Shown: positions 1 through 8,880, counted from the first letter of the stretch. The stretch is 64,000 bases of DNA from Planctomycetota bacterium (GCA_016795295.1 JAEUHP010000008.1:20389-84388), one strand, 5' to 3'. The notes: a model not told the origin generated them from the sequence alone. Numbers and translations: made by a program.

Positions 1-2122
1 CCTGCGGGAAGCGGACCACGCCCTCACGGTCGGTGTCGGCCTCGCGCACCGTGCCTGGGCCGGGATGCAGCGCCACCAGCCAACCGGCGAGCGGGGTCCG
101 AGCCTCGTCGACGACCTGCACCTCGACATCGACTGCAGGCAGCAGCGACCAGTCGCAGCGGGTCTCCTGCCCGGCGACGAGCACGAGCTGCTCCATCTTG
201 CGCCACGACGGCCCGTAGCCGTAGACCTCGTAGTCGCCGGGCATCACGCCGTCGAACGAACAGCAGCCACGCGCATCGGTCCGACCGCGCGCAATCGCCG
301 AAAAGTGCCTGTAGACCTCGCGCTCCGGCCGCCAACTGGCACAGATCTCCTGACCGACCACGGGCCGCCCGTCGGCACCGGTGAGCGAAACGACGAGGCG
401 CGCGCCCGCATCGAACCGTACGTCGACCTGATGGCGCTGCTGGCCTTGCACGTCGGCGTCCGCACGCGCGAAGCGGAGCTCGCCTCCCCCGAGCTGCCGC
501 AACGCGAACACCGTGACCGCTCCTGGCGGAACGTAGGCGCATTCGTAGCGACCCTGCGCATCGGCGACGAGTGCCATCGGCCGTTCGCCGGCCACGCCGG
601 GCATGCGCGGCTGGATGGCGATCTCCGCCCCGGGCAATGGGCGGCCATCGGGGCCGAACACCGTGCCTGCGACGAGCGCGGGTCCGTCGTCGAGCACCAG
701 CCGCGCCCGCGGTCGTCTCTGGTGCAGATCGACCGGGTGCGACGCGACGAAGCCGTTGGCGGTGGCCCGGATCGGCACACCCGAATCGAGGAACTGCGCG
801 CGCCACCAGCCATCGGCGCCGGTGTGGCCGAGCTCGCGTTCGACGACTTGCCCGACGTCGCTGTGCGTCCGCCCGAGAATGCGTGCGCCGGCGATCGCCT
901 GGCCGCGGGCATCGACCACTTCGACCGCAGCGGCCAGTTGGACCGGCAGCGTGATGAGCAGCTCGGTCTCGGCGTTGGCGACGACCTCGGCTTCGACCGG
1001 CTTCTTGTGCATCAGGATCGCCGAACTCACCTTGGCCTTGCCTTCCGGCAGCGTGAACACCGCGACCCCCTGCGCGTCCGTGGTGCCGAACTGCAGAGCG
1101 CCGGGAATGGCAGCGCGCGGCGCGCCGTCCGGGCCAAGGCCTGCGGTCACCTCCAGGTTCAGGGCCACCGGCTCCTGCGTGCCGCCATGACGGAGAACCA
1201 CGCGCAAGCGTCCCATGGGCGTCCGCCGCGCCGAGGCCGCCGCCACCACCTGCTCGCGGATTTCGGGTGCCGTGGCCTCCTCGTCCGCGGGTGCGGGTGC
1301 GATCGGTCGCATCGTCATCGCCACGAGCGGCGGAGCACTTGCCGCCGCGTCGAGGTCGCCGCCGAATTCGGGCCACAGGCGCCACGCGCCCAACCCCAGC
1401 CCCAGAATCGCCACCACCGCCAGAATCGACTTCTTCATCAGCAGTACTCCGATCACGCCCAAGACCACGTGACCCGAGCCCAGTGCGGCCACCGCAGTGC
1501 CACCCGGCACCGCGGTGAGCACGGCCTGCCGCATTGCCGCGAACGACTCCGGCGCCAACGCCGCGACGGCGAGCCCTCCGCCGACGAACCCCGATGGCAG
1601 CTTCTGCCGCAGTTGGTCGAGGCCGCGGTGCAGGCGCATGCGCACGGTGCCGGCCGGCACGCCGAGCTCGGCGGCGATCTCGTGCGCGGCTTGGCCGTGC
1701 ACGAGATGCCGTTCGAGTGCTTCGCGGAATGGTTCGGCGAGGCGCTGCAGTGCCGTGCGGAACGCCGCCCCGAACTCGCCGTGTTCGGCGAGCTCCGCGG
1801 GATCCCGCTCGCCGGCCAACACGGTCACCCGCTCGCTCTCGAGCGCCCGCGCGTCCCGTCGGCGGTTCTCCCGCACGCGGTTGGCGAGCAGCCCGAGCAA
1901 CCACGGCAGCAGTGGCCGCGCTGCGTCCCAGCGGTCCTTGGCTTCGATCGCGGTGAGGAACGTGTTCTGTACGGCATCCTCGGCGGCGTGCCGGTTGCGA
2001 CACAGGTGTGCCGCCACCTTCCAGAGTTCAGGCGCCGTGCGATCGAATGCCTTCGCCAGCAGCCGGGGGTCCCCGGTGCGCCGGAAGCGTTCGAACCAGC
2101 GGTCTTCTCGAGCTCGGATCAC
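1..2122 (-). CDS. ECF-type sigma factor fused to a membrane segment and carboxypeptidase regulatory-like repeats (3' end outside window)
   Basis: The frame stays open from GTG at 2122 to the left edge, so the C-terminus is missing. The GTG is the only usable start after an in-frame stop about 30 nt upstream, and AGGTAG precedes it. Residues about 15-90 look like sigma region 2 (ends in LPWLLGLLANRVRENRRRDA). Residues about 118-172 look like region 4, with the helix-turn-helix HEIAAELGVPAGTVRMRLHR. A hydrophobic stretch at about 217-250 is followed by an Ala/Pro-rich linker and several beta-sandwich repeats of carboxypeptidase-regulatory type (for example VFGPDGRPLPGAEIAI and LTGADGRPVVGQEI). 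Inference: a cytoplasmic sigma factor tethered to a periplasmic or surface sensor region. It follows the upstream secreted gene by 78 bp and may belong to that operon. Planctomycete ECF sigma factors with long C-terminal extensions are known; the role of this one is unknown. Confidence 0.8.
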   Translation of the reverse strand, partial: MIRAREDRWFERFRRTGDPRLLAKAFDRTAPELWKVAAHLCRNRHAAEDAVQNTFLTAIEAKDRWDAARPLLPWLLGLLANRVRENRRRDARALESERVTVLAGERDPAELAEHGEFGAAFRTALQRLAEPFREALERHLVHGQAAHEIAAELGVPAGTVRMRLHRGLDQLRQKLPSGFVGGGLAVAALAPESFAAMRQAVLTAVPGGTAVAALGSGHVVLGVIGVLLMKKSILAVVAILGLGLGAWRLWPEFGGDLDAAASAPPLVAMTMRPIAPAPADEEATAPEIREQVVAAASARRTPMGRLRVVLRHGGTQEPVALNLEVTAGLGPDGAPRAAIPGALQFGTTDAQGVAVFTLPEGKAKVSSAILMHKKPVEAEVVANAETELLITLPVQLAAAVEVVDARGQAIAGARILGRTHSDVGQVVERELGHTGADGWWRAQFLDSGVPIRATANGFVASHPVDLHQRRPRARLVLDDGPALVAGTVFGPDGRPLPGAEIAIQPRMPGVAGERPMALVADAQGRYECAYVPPGAVTVFALRQLGGGELRFARADADVQGQQRHQVDVRFDAGARLVVSLTGADGRPVVGQEICASWRPEREVYRHFSAIARGRTDARGCCSFDGVMPGDYEVYGYGPSWRKMEQLVLVAGQETRCDWSLLPAVDVEVQVVDEARTPLAGWLVALHPGPGTVREADTDREGVVRFPQ

Positions 2123-2200
2123 ATCGCTACCTGGACCGGCCGCGCGGCGGTGTCACCGGAATCGCAGAAATCGTGGCGCTGGGCGAGGGGCTGCTCCCGT

Positions 2201-3709
2201 TCACTGGAAACGCAAGCTCACCAGCGCCGCCTGCAAAGCCGCACCATCGCCTTCGTGCTGCAGCACGCCGTCCGCGAGCACCAGCAGGTTGTCGCGCAAC
2301 AGCATCCTGAAGTGGTGCGTCGCGGCGCCTGGCTGCCCGCTGCGCGCCTGCCAGCTGCGGCTGTGTTCCTGGCAATCGTCCGCCCCGTCCCAGCCACAGC
2401 TCGCATCCGCGAACGGCAGCCCGCGCTGCCGGCACAGTTCTGCGGCCCACGCTTCGGCGCTGGGTTTGCACCAGCGCAACATGCCGGCGGGCACTGCGTA
2501 ACCGTGCAGCCACAGCCGGCTGCCGCGCGGGCTGGTCCAGACCACGCGGAACAGGGCGCCGCCGGCCCGCTGTTCGGGGCGCCAGTCTTCCGGGCCGACA
2601 CAGAGCACCCGGCCCGGATTGACGTAGCTCGTGCCTTCGAAGGTGCCGCCGGAGTGGTGTTCGAGCGCGTCCGCGGCCGCCGTCGCCGGGGTCCGTCGTG
2701 GATCGAGCAGGCGGTAGGTCTGCAGCAGCGCCTCGATCTCGATGCGGTGCTCGGCGAAGCTCGTTCGGCTGCCGCGCACCACGAGGCAGTGCTGCAGAGG
2801 CCCCTGCACCGCAACATGAGCCACCAGTTGCGCGTCGTCCGGAGCGGTACTGGGCGGCACCAGCGCCACCCGGGCACTGCCGGCCGTGGTCGTCGAATTG
2901 GGGGCCAGGCCCGGCAGCGGCCACGGCTCGGGCAGGACCCGGACTGCGCGATTGCCCGTCGCCGCACCGAGCGACCCAGCGAGGGCGGCCGCCGCCGCGT
3001 TGGCGGCCACCACCGGGTTGGTCGCCGCCGGCAACGTCTGGAGGTGCACCGCGAGGTCGCAGGCGAGGTCGGTGCCGACCAGGTAGAACGTCGCTGCATC
3101 GAGGGCCTGGGCGCTGGCGCGGTCCTTCGGCACACACAGCCAGCCAGTGGCGCCGCCGAACACCAGGTTGCACGGTGGGCAGGCGAAACGCGCGTCGGCC
3201 GGGTGCGGTTCGGGCTGTGGCAGGGGGATGCAGAACGTCGGCACGGGAGCCTGGCCCGTGCGGCCGGCGAACGCGAACAGGGCGAATTCGACTCGGGCCG
3301 GCGCTCGGCCCTCGGCCGCGGCGAAGTCGTGCTGCACGCGCACTACGGTGCGGTTCTGGATCTGCCGTGGCGCGTCGAGCAGCCGGGAGGTGCGCTTGGC
3401 CGGCTCGGCGGTCGTGAACTGCAGCGCCAGCGCGCGGCCGAGCTGTTCGTGGCAACCCGGGTGGTCGGGCGCAAAGGCCGCCAGATAGGCGGCGCGGTCG
3501 CCGCGCCGGTGCAGGGTGTCCAGGTGGTCGAGGACCGGCTGCAGGGATTCGCTCGGTAGTGGTGCGGTTGGCCGTGGTGGGTTCGGCGCCACCGGTGCTT
3601 GGGCGGCGAGCGGACCCAGAGCCAACCAGCCCCCGAGCGCCGCGGCCACGAACGCAACCGGTGCCACGGACCGGTTGGGGGGCGCAGAGAGAACGCCGCA
3701 GCTTTGCAT
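2201..3709 (-). CDS. Secreted protein of unknown function in sigma-factor operon
   Basis: This is a 502-residue protein whose function I do not recognise. The start at 3709 is preferred because AAAGGGAG lies 8 nt upstream and because the ATG shares one base with the TGA of the preceding gene, which suggests translational coupling. Residues about 14-40 form a signal peptide-like segment (VAFVAAALGGWLALGPLAAQA). The mature part is mixed alpha/beta with scattered cysteines, including CPPC near residue 170, and has no obvious catalytic motif. It is the third gene of a minus-strand operon after a sigma factor and a membrane-anchored putative anti-sigma factor. It could be a sensor partner or a target of that sigma pathway; this is inference from position only. 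Confidence 0.75.
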   Translation of the reverse strand: MQSCGVLSAPPNRSVAPVAFVAAALGGWLALGPLAAQAPVAPNPPRPTAPLPSESLQPVLDHLDTLHRRGDRAAYLAAFAPDHPGCHEQLGRALALQFTTAEPAKRTSRLLDAPRQIQNRTVVRVQHDFAAAEGRAPARVEFALFAFAGRTGQAPVPTFCIPLPQPEPHPADARFACPPCNLVFGGATGWLCVPKDRASAQALDAATFYLVGTDLACDLAVHLQTLPAATNPVVAANAAAAALAGSLGAATGNRAVRVLPEPWPLPGLAPNSTTTAGSARVALVPPSTAPDDAQLVAHVAVQGPLQHCLVVRGSRTSFAEHRIEIEALLQTYRLLDPRRTPATAAADALEHHSGGTFEGTSYVNPGRVLCVGPEDWRPEQRAGGALFRVVWTSPRGSRLWLHGYAVPAGMLRWCKPSAEAWAAELCRQRGLPFADASCGWDGADDCQEHSRSWQARSGQPGAATHHFRMLLRDNLLVLADGVLQHEGDGAALQAALVSLRFQ

Positions 3710-4470
3710 CAGCGGCGCTCCCTTTGCTGCAGCAGCCAAGGGCCATCGGGCGCGCCCGCCGGCAGCGCGTCGGGATCGTCAGCGGCGACCAGCCCACCGA
3801 GGGCGGCGGCCAGGGGGCCTTCGTCACGGTGGTGGGCGAAGGCCGGCGCCACGGCTGTGTGGTGTCCCGTGGCGGGGGAGGTGGTCGGGCGGATCGCCAG
3901 CAACAGCCAGGTGCCCGCAGCGAGCGCCAGCAGGGGCGGCACCGCGCGCGAGAGCGTTCGCCAGGCCACGACCCGGCGTGGTGTGGCCGGTGCGGCCGGA
4001 GCCTGGGCCAGGGCGGCCAGGGTCTGTGCCACGAAGGTGGGCGAGGGCTCCGGCGCCACGTACTTGGCCAGCAGTGCCTGTAGCCGCTGGCGCTGGGCCT
4101 GTAGCCGCTGGCGCTGGGCCTGCAGCTGCTGGCGCTGGTCGGCGGCGATCGCCCGCACCGTGCGTTCGACGAACGTGGGCGAAGGCGGTGGCGCGGCGAA
4201 TGCGGCGAGCCGGGTGCTGGTCAGTATCGGATCAGGGATGATCGGATCAGGGATGTCGACGGGCGCCCCGGAAACCGGCTCCGCAGCGTCGGCCGCAATG
4301 CGTGCCAGCGTGCGCGCCACGAAATCCGCGGAGATCTCCGGGGTCGTCTGGTTGGCGGGCAAGAGCCAGGTCGCCGCATCCGGGCAGCGCGCGGCGAAAC
4401 GAGCCGCGGCTGCGGCCTCGGCGCTGCTCGGCCGGTTCGGCGCACCATCCGTCGGTTCGAAGGGGTCCAT
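3709..4470 (-). CDS. Putative membrane-anchored anti-sigma factor with three repeated short helices
   Basis: A 253-residue protein starting 2 nt after the stop of an ECF sigma factor. That position, and one transmembrane segment at about 178-194 (LLALAAGTWLLLAI), suggest an anti-sigma factor. There is no clear HxxxCxxC zinc motif. A short motif of the form S-x-x-F-V-x-x-T-hydrophobic, followed by a run of small or hydrophobic residues, occurs three times: about 48-61, 97-111 and 143-156. The second and third copies are separated by a glutamine-rich heptad region (LQAQRQR repeated, about 115-134) predicted to be coiled coil and encoded by a 21-bp tandem repeat. The C-terminus after the membrane segment contains HH pairs. 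The stop overlaps the next start by one base. The anti-sigma role is inferred; no known family was recognised. Confidence 0.7.
   Translation of the reverse strand: MDPFEPTDGAPNRPSSAEAAAAARFAARCPDAATWLLPANQTTPEISADFVARTLARIAADAAEPVSGAPVDIPDPIIPDPILTSTRLAAFAAPPPSPTFVERTVRAIAADQRQQLQAQRQRLQAQRQRLQALLAKYVAPEPSPTFVAQTLAALAQAPAAPATPRRVVAWRTLSRAVPPLLALAAGTWLLLAIRPTTSPATGHHTAVAPAFAHHRDEGPLAAALGGLVAADDPDALPAGAPDGPWLLQQRERR
4081..4141 (-). repeat. 21-bp in-frame tandem repeat encoding heptads
   Basis: Two identical 21-bp units (4081-4101 and 4102-4122) and a third degenerate copy (4123-4141) lie inside the putative anti-sigma gene. The unit length equals seven codons, so each copy adds one heptad (LQAQRQR-like) to the coiled-coil spacer. 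Confidence 0.85.
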
Positions 4471-4472
4471 GG

Positions 4473-5054
4473 TCAGGCTCCGGCGCGCAGGTAGGGCTCG
4501 AGTTTGCGCCGCAGGGCTTCTTTGGCGCGGAACAGGCGGGACTTCACGGTGCCTTCGTTGACCCCGGTCACGGCGGCGATCGCCGGCACGTCGAGGCCTT
4601 CGTACTCGCGCAGCACGAACACCATGCGCTGGTCCTCGCCGAGTTCGCCGAGGGCTTCGCCGATGCGCCGGCCGAGTTCGCGGTTCTCGAGGTCCTGGGT
4701 CGGCAGCAGTTCGCGGCGGTCGGTGGGGGCCGGCACGGGCGCGCCGTCTGGATCGCCGTCGAGCGGCACCGTGCGCAGCCGGCGGCGCTTGTGCGCGTCG
4801 TAGCAGTGGTTGCGCACGAACGTGTAGACCCAGGTGGTGAACTTGGCGCGGCTCGGGTCGAAGGTGCCGAGGGCGCGAAACACCTTGAGGAACACCTCCT
4901 GGGCGAGGTCTTCGGCCTCCTGCTGGTGGCCCGGGCCGAGGAAGCGGTAGATGGTGGCGATCACCGGCCGGTGCAGGGCTTCGACGAGCGCGCGGCAGGC
5001 GTCCTGGTCGCCTTGCTGGGCCCTCTGCACGGTGCTTTCGGCGACCTCGGTCAT
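4473..5054 (-). CDS. ECF-type RNA polymerase sigma factor
   Basis: A 193-residue sigma-70 family protein. Region 2 covers about residues 18-90 and includes AEDLAQEVFLKVFRAL and the conserved FTTWVYTFVRNHCYD. Region 4 covers about 128-186, with the helix-turn-helix VPAIAAVTGVNEGTVKSRLFRAKEAL. The start is the ATG at 5054, which precedes the first conserved helix by about ten residues. A longer upstream reading is low in complexity and was rejected. It is the first gene of the operon that continues with the putative anti-sigma factor 2 nt downstream. The 92-bp gap to the divergent DUF1080 gene must hold promoters in both directions. Class assignment within ECF sigma factors was not attempted. 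Confidence 0.92.
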   Translation of the reverse strand: MTEVAESTVQRAQQGDQDACRALVEALHRPVIATIYRFLGPGHQQEAEDLAQEVFLKVFRALGTFDPSRAKFTTWVYTFVRNHCYDAHKRRRLRTVPLDGDPDGAPVPAPTDRRELLPTQDLENRELGRRIGEALGELGEDQRMVFVLREYEGLDVPAIAAVTGVNEGTVKSRLFRAKEALRRKLEPYLRAGA

Positions 5055-5146
5055 CGGCACGAACCCCGGTTCTACGCCCCAGCGCGCGCTGGGTTCCAAG
5101 GAATCCGCGGCTCGCAGCGGCCCGGGCCACGGGATAGCGTGCCGGC

Positions 5147-6466
5147 ATGCGCTGCCTGTCTTGCTGGTTCGCCTGCGCCGTCCTGGCCCAGGATCCCGTG
5201 ACGAAACCCGTGGTGCCACCGGCCACTGCGCCGGCGGCGGTGGCCGCGCCGGCCGCGACCTTCCGCCCGCTGTGGAACGGCCGCGACCTGCAGGGTTGGC
5301 ATGGCCAGCGCGAAATGTCGCCCTACCAGCTCGCTGCGCTGCCGAAGGACCAGGCCGAACGGCTGCGGGCAGAGGATGCGGCGTCGGCCGCGGCGCACTG
5401 GCGGGTCGAGAACGGCGAGCTGGTGAACGACGGCCACGGCGCGTTCCTGACCACCGACGCGGCCTTCGGCGACGCCGAGTTCGTGCTCGAGTACAAGACC
5501 GTGGCGCTGGCCGATTCGGGCATCTACCTGCGTGGATGCCCGCAGGTGCAGATCTGGGACACCACGGAGGCCGGGGGCAAGTGGTCGCTCGGCGCGGACA
5601 AGGGCAGCGGTGCGCTGTGGAACAACCAGCAATACGAACGTTTCCCATCGCGCTGCGCCGACCGGCCGTTCGGCGAGTGGAACCAGCTGGAGATCCGTCA
5701 GATCGGCTCCTTGGTCTGGGTGCGGCTCAACGGCGTGGTCACCGTCGACGGGGTGGTGATGGAGAACTACTGGGACCGCAAGCGGCCTCTGCCGGCGAGC
5801 GGGCCGCTGCAGTTGCAGACGCACGGTGGCGAGATCCGCTTCCGCAACCTGCAGGTGCGGGAGATCCCGGCCGACGAAGCGAACGAGCTGCTGCTGGCGC
5901 ACGAGGCCAACGGGCTCGAACCCTTGTTCGACGGCGTGTCCTTGGCGGGGTGGCAGGGCAACACCGACAGTTACGAAGTGCGCGACGGTGCGATCTGCTG
6001 CAAGCCGGGCCAGGGTGGCAATCTGTTCACGGCGGCGCGGTATGGCGACTTCACTGCGCAACTGCAGTTCCGGCTGCCGCCCGGCGGCAACAACGGTTTG
6101 GCGATTCGTTATCCCGGCACCGGGGATCCGGCGTATGCGGGGATCGAAGTGCAGGTGCTCGACGACACGGCGCCGCAGTATGCGGACCTGAAGTCCTACC
6201 AGTATTGCGGCTCGGTCTACGGGGTGGTGCCGGCCCACCGCGGGTACTTGCGGGCGGTTGGGCAGTGGAACACGCTGCGGGTCACGGTCCGCGGCAGTGT
6301 TTACACGGTGCTGCTGAACGGTGTGCCGATCGTGGCGGCCGATGTGGCGAAGGCCGCGTCGGCGCTGGCCAACCACGTGGGCAAGGATCGCACCGAAGGC
6401 CACTTCGGCTTCTGCGGGCACCAGGATCCGGTGCAGTTCCGCAAGGTGTCGATCCGGCGGGAGTGA
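5147..6466 (+). CDS. Secreted protein with two DUF1080 (3-keto-disaccharide hydrolase-type) domains
   Basis: A 439-residue protein with a short signal peptide (MRCLSCWFACAVLAQ). Two concanavalin-like DUF1080 domains follow. Each opens with the family signature: FRPLWNGRDLQGW at about residue 39 and LEPLFDGVSLAGW at about 255. Both contain the usual later elements (EYKTVALADSGIYLRG; LQFRLPPGGNNGLAIRYPG; WNQLEIRQIG; WNTLRVTVRG). DUF1080 proteins are abundant in Planctomycetota, and some members hydrolyse 3-keto-glycosides, so a role in external sugar breakdown is plausible but not proven. There is no Shine-Dalgarno sequence; TAGCGT lies at 5135-5140, only 6 nt before the ATG, so the message may be leaderless. 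A weak hairpin (6471-6490) follows the stop codon. Confidence 0.9.
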   Translation: MRCLSCWFACAVLAQDPVTKPVVPPATAPAAVAAPAATFRPLWNGRDLQGWHGQREMSPYQLAALPKDQAERLRAEDAASAAAHWRVENGELVNDGHGAFLTTDAAFGDAEFVLEYKTVALADSGIYLRGCPQVQIWDTTEAGGKWSLGADKGSGALWNNQQYERFPSRCADRPFGEWNQLEIRQIGSLVWVRLNGVVTVDGVVMENYWDRKRPLPASGPLQLQTHGGEIRFRNLQVREIPADEANELLLAHEANGLEPLFDGVSLAGWQGNTDSYEVRDGAICCKPGQGGNLFTAARYGDFTAQLQFRLPPGGNNGLAIRYPGTGDPAYAGIEVQVLDDTAPQYADLKSYQYCGSVYGVVPAHRGYLRAVGQWNTLRVTVRGSVYTVLLNGVPIVAADVAKAASALANHVGKDRTEGHFGFCGHQDPVQFRKVSIRRE

Positions 6467-6583
6467 GGCGGATGGGGCTCTGTGCCCATCGCAGCCGCGG
6501 CCGCAACCGAACCTCGGTTGCCCGGACCACGGCACGGCTTGCCTGGGCCCTGCCTTGCAGTGCCCAGTCAGGCCGTCGCAGCC

Positions 6584-6886
6584 TCAGCCGTCCTGCTTCT
6601 TCATGCTGCAGCCCGCGGGCGCATCCGCGGTGCCGCACTTCGGCGTGCAACCGCCGCTCGTCTCACTGCTCGTGTCCTTCTTGGCGTCCGCCGAGTAGCT
6701 GCTGGAGCGGTAGTCGGTCTGGTAGAAGCCCGAACCCTTGAAGATCACGCCGGCACCGGCGCCGATCAGGCGTTCGAGCTGGTTCTTGCTGCAGGCCGGG
6801 CACTTGCGCAGCGCCTTCGCCGTCATCGACTGGAATTCTTCGAAGCGGTGGCCGCAGGCGCTGCACAGGTAGTCGTAGGTGGGCAT
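6584..6886 (-). CDS. FmdB family zinc-ribbon protein
   Basis: A 100-residue protein beginning MPTYDYLCSACGHRFEEFQS, the typical FmdB/CxxC_CxxC_SSSS opening. Cysteines at residues 8, 11, 29 and 32 form the zinc ribbon. IGAGAGVIFKGSGFYQTDYR is the conserved segment that follows. The tail is Ser-rich and then Cys-rich (GGCTPKCG and GCSMKK), unusual but compatible with metal binding. The start at 6886 is fixed by the family alignment; a longer upstream reading is not conserved-looking. It is the last gene of the chaperone block, 56 bp after grpE. The function of the family is poorly known; it has been proposed as a regulatory zinc protein. Confidence 0.9.
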   Translation of the reverse strand: MPTYDYLCSACGHRFEEFQSMTAKALRKCPACSKNQLERLIGAGAGVIFKGSGFYQTDYRSSSYSADAKKDTSSETSGGCTPKCGTADAPAGCSMKKQDG

Positions 6887-6942
6887 CGGTACCTCGGTGG
6901 TTCGTTGGAATGCGCGGGGGGGCGCCCGTCTCGGCATGCGGA

Positions 6943-7515
6943 TCAGGACGTCGCGCTGGGCTCGGTGGGCTTGCCGGCGACCACGACCCGGCTGTGCCGC
7001 ACCACGCGGTCGCCGAGTTGGTAGCCGGTCTGCAGCACCCGCACCACATGTCCTTCGGGCACCGTCGGGCTGCTCTCGACTGCGATCGCTTCGTGGCGGG
7101 CGGGATCGAACGGCAAGCCGTTGGCGGGGATCTCTTGCAGGCCGTGGCGTTCGAGGGCGCCGCTGAGCAGCGTGCGCACCATGCGCACTCCGTCGATCAG
7201 CGCCTTCGGCTCGCCACCCTGGTCGTAGGCCGCCAGCGCCATGCCGAAGCTGTCGAGCACTGGCAGCAGTTCCTGAGTCAGGCCCTCGACCACGCGCCGG
7301 CGCGCATCGTCCATCTCCTGCTTCTGCCGGCGGCGCATGTTGGCGGTGTCGGCGAGCGTGCGCTGCAGTTGCCCTTCGAGCTGGTCGCGTTCGTCCTTGA
7401 GCCGGGTCAGTTCGCGCTCGTGGCCGGGGATCTCGACCGTCGGTTCGGTGCTCGGGCCGTGGCCCTGGGTCGGCCCTTCGGCTGCATTCTGGGTGTCGGG
7501 GTCGTTGGCGGTCAT
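6943..7515 (-). CDS. grpE: GrpE nucleotide exchange factor
   Basis: A 190-residue cytoplasmic co-chaperone that promotes ADP release from DnaK. An acidic, low-complexity N-terminus (1-30) is followed by the long dimerising helix (about 31-80, ELTRLKDERDQLEGQLQRTL, then ADTANMRRRQ). The conserved four-helix and beta parts are LLPVLDSFGMAL and GVRMVRTLLSGALERHGLQEI. The C-terminus has FDPARHEAIAV and VVRVLQTGYQLGDRVVRHSRVVV. These are classic GrpE signatures at the usual length. It lies 112 bp downstream of dnaJ on the same strand; dnaK is not in this window. Confidence 0.96.
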   Translation of the reverse strand: MTANDPDTQNAAEGPTQGHGPSTEPTVEIPGHERELTRLKDERDQLEGQLQRTLADTANMRRRQKQEMDDARRRVVEGLTQELLPVLDSFGMALAAYDQGGEPKALIDGVRMVRTLLSGALERHGLQEIPANGLPFDPARHEAIAVESSPTVPEGHVVRVLQTGYQLGDRVVRHSRVVVAGKPTEPSATS

Positions 7516-7627
7516 GGCTGTGGCAACCGGGGGGTGATGGGGGAGGGGGAGGATGGCGAACGTGGGTTCGCTGGGTGGTCGTGGGGCGAGGCTGCGGGTG
7601 GGAACGTGTAGGCCGCGGGGTTCGTGC

Positions 7628-8776
7628 TCACGAGAAGTACTCCTTCACCTTCTCGAAGATCGTCTTCTTCGCCGCCTTCTTGCCCTTCTTGCCGCCGCCG
7701 TCGAGTTCGTCGAACTTGTGCAGCAGCTCTTCCTGTTCGGGCGAGATCTTCTTCGGCACGTCGACCTGCACCAGGACCACCAGGTTGCCGCGGCCATAGC
7801 CGTCGCGGCGCGGCAGCCCGTGGTTGCGCACGCGCAGCTTCTCTCCGGGCTGCGTGCCCGCGGGAATCGCCATGGCCACCGTGTCGCCGGAGATGGTCGG
7901 GATCTCGATGTCGTCGCCGAGCACCGCCTGGCGGAAGCTGATGCGGGTCTGCATCACCAGGTCGTCGCCGAAGCGGGTGAACACGTCGTGTTCCTTGACG
8001 TGCAGCACGACCACCAGGTCCCCCGGCGGACCGCCGCCCTCGCCGGGTTCGCCCTGGCCGGGGATGCGCTCGGCGTGGCCCGATTCGATGCCGGGCGGGA
8101 TGGTGATGTGCACGGGGGCGGGCTTGCTGATGGCGCCGCGGCCGTGGCACTTGCCGCACGGCTCCTCGATGGTCTCGCCGCGCCCTTGGCAGTGCGGGCA
8201 GGTCTGGCGCAGTTGGAAGAAGCCCTGAGAACGCACCACTTCGCCGTGACCCTGGCAGGTGCCGCAGCGCTTCTTCTTGGTGCCGGGTTTGGCGCCGCTG
8301 CCGCTGCAGGTGCCGCACGGCTCGGCGCGCTTCAATTCGATGGTGCGTTTGCTGCCGCTGGCGACCTCTTCGAGCGTGAGCTCGAGGTCGACCTTCAGCG
8401 AGGTGCCGCGCCGCCCGCGGCCGCGCCGGCCCCCGCCGCCCCCGCCGCCGAAGAACTGTTCGAAGAAGCCACCTGCCCCGCCGAACAGATCGCCGAACGC
8501 GGCGAACACGTCCTCGGCGTTGGCGAAGCCCTGGCCGCCGCCTTGCCCGTCGACGCCGGCATGGCCGAACTGGTCGTAGCGCTGGCGCTTCTGCGCATCG
8601 CTGAGCACGGCGTAGGCTTCGGCAGCTTCCTTGAAGCGCCGCTCGGCCTCCGCGTTGCCCGGGTTGCGGTCCGGATGGTTCTCGAGGGCCAACTTGCGGT
8701 AGGCCTTCTTGATCGTGTCCTCGTCGGCCTTGCGGTCGACGCCGAGCACCTCGTAGTAGTCGCGCTTCTGGGACAT
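7628..8776 (-). CDS. dnaJ: Chaperone protein DnaJ (type I)
   Basis: A 382-residue DnaJ of class I. The J domain occupies residues 1-70, with HPD at 34-36. A Gly/Phe-rich region follows, including a poly-glycine stretch. The zinc-finger domain has four CxxCxGxG repeats ([32 protein letters not shown]). The C-terminal substrate-binding domains follow, with [12 protein letters not shown] and [15 protein letters not shown]. It stimulates DnaK ATPase activity and presents unfolded proteins to it. ATG at 8776 gives the standard [13 protein letters not shown] start. No Shine-Dalgarno sequence is visible on the coding strand, but TACCCT lies 9 nt upstream (8786-8791), compatible with a very short leader. 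It probably has its own promoter, since strong hairpins separate it from groEL. Confidence 0.97.
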   Translation of the reverse strand: MSQKRDYYEVLGVDRKADEDTIKKAYRKLALENHPDRNPGNAEAERRFKEAAEAYAVLSDAQKRQRYDQFGHAGVDGQGGGQGFANAEDVFAAFGDLFGGAGGFFEQFFGGGGGGGRRGRGRRGTSLKVDLELTLEEVASGSKRTIELKRAEPCGTCSGSGAKPGTKKKRCGTCQGHGEVVRSQGFFQLRQTCPHCQGRGETIEEPCGKCHGRGAISKPAPVHITIPPGIESGHAERIPGQGEPGEGGGPPGDLVVVLHVKEHDVFTRFGDDLVMQTRISFRQAVLGDDIEIPTISGDTVAMAIPAGTQPGEKLRVRNHGLPRRDGYGRGNLVVLVQVDVPKKISPEQEELLHKFDELDGGGKKGKKAAKKTIFEKVKEYFS

Positions 8777-8880
8777 GCGATCAGGAGGGTACGATCCGGA
8801 GGCCAATTGCCGTTGGCACCGGCGGTTCCAAGCTATCGGCAGCCAACCGCCACGGCTGGAGCCACGCAGTTTCGCCCTTG

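Noticed and set aside
65..3559. A long plus-strand open frame over the sigma fusion and secreted gene
   Set aside because: Arg/His-rich sequence without motifs. It is antisense to two genes with clear sigma, signal-peptide and repeat features.
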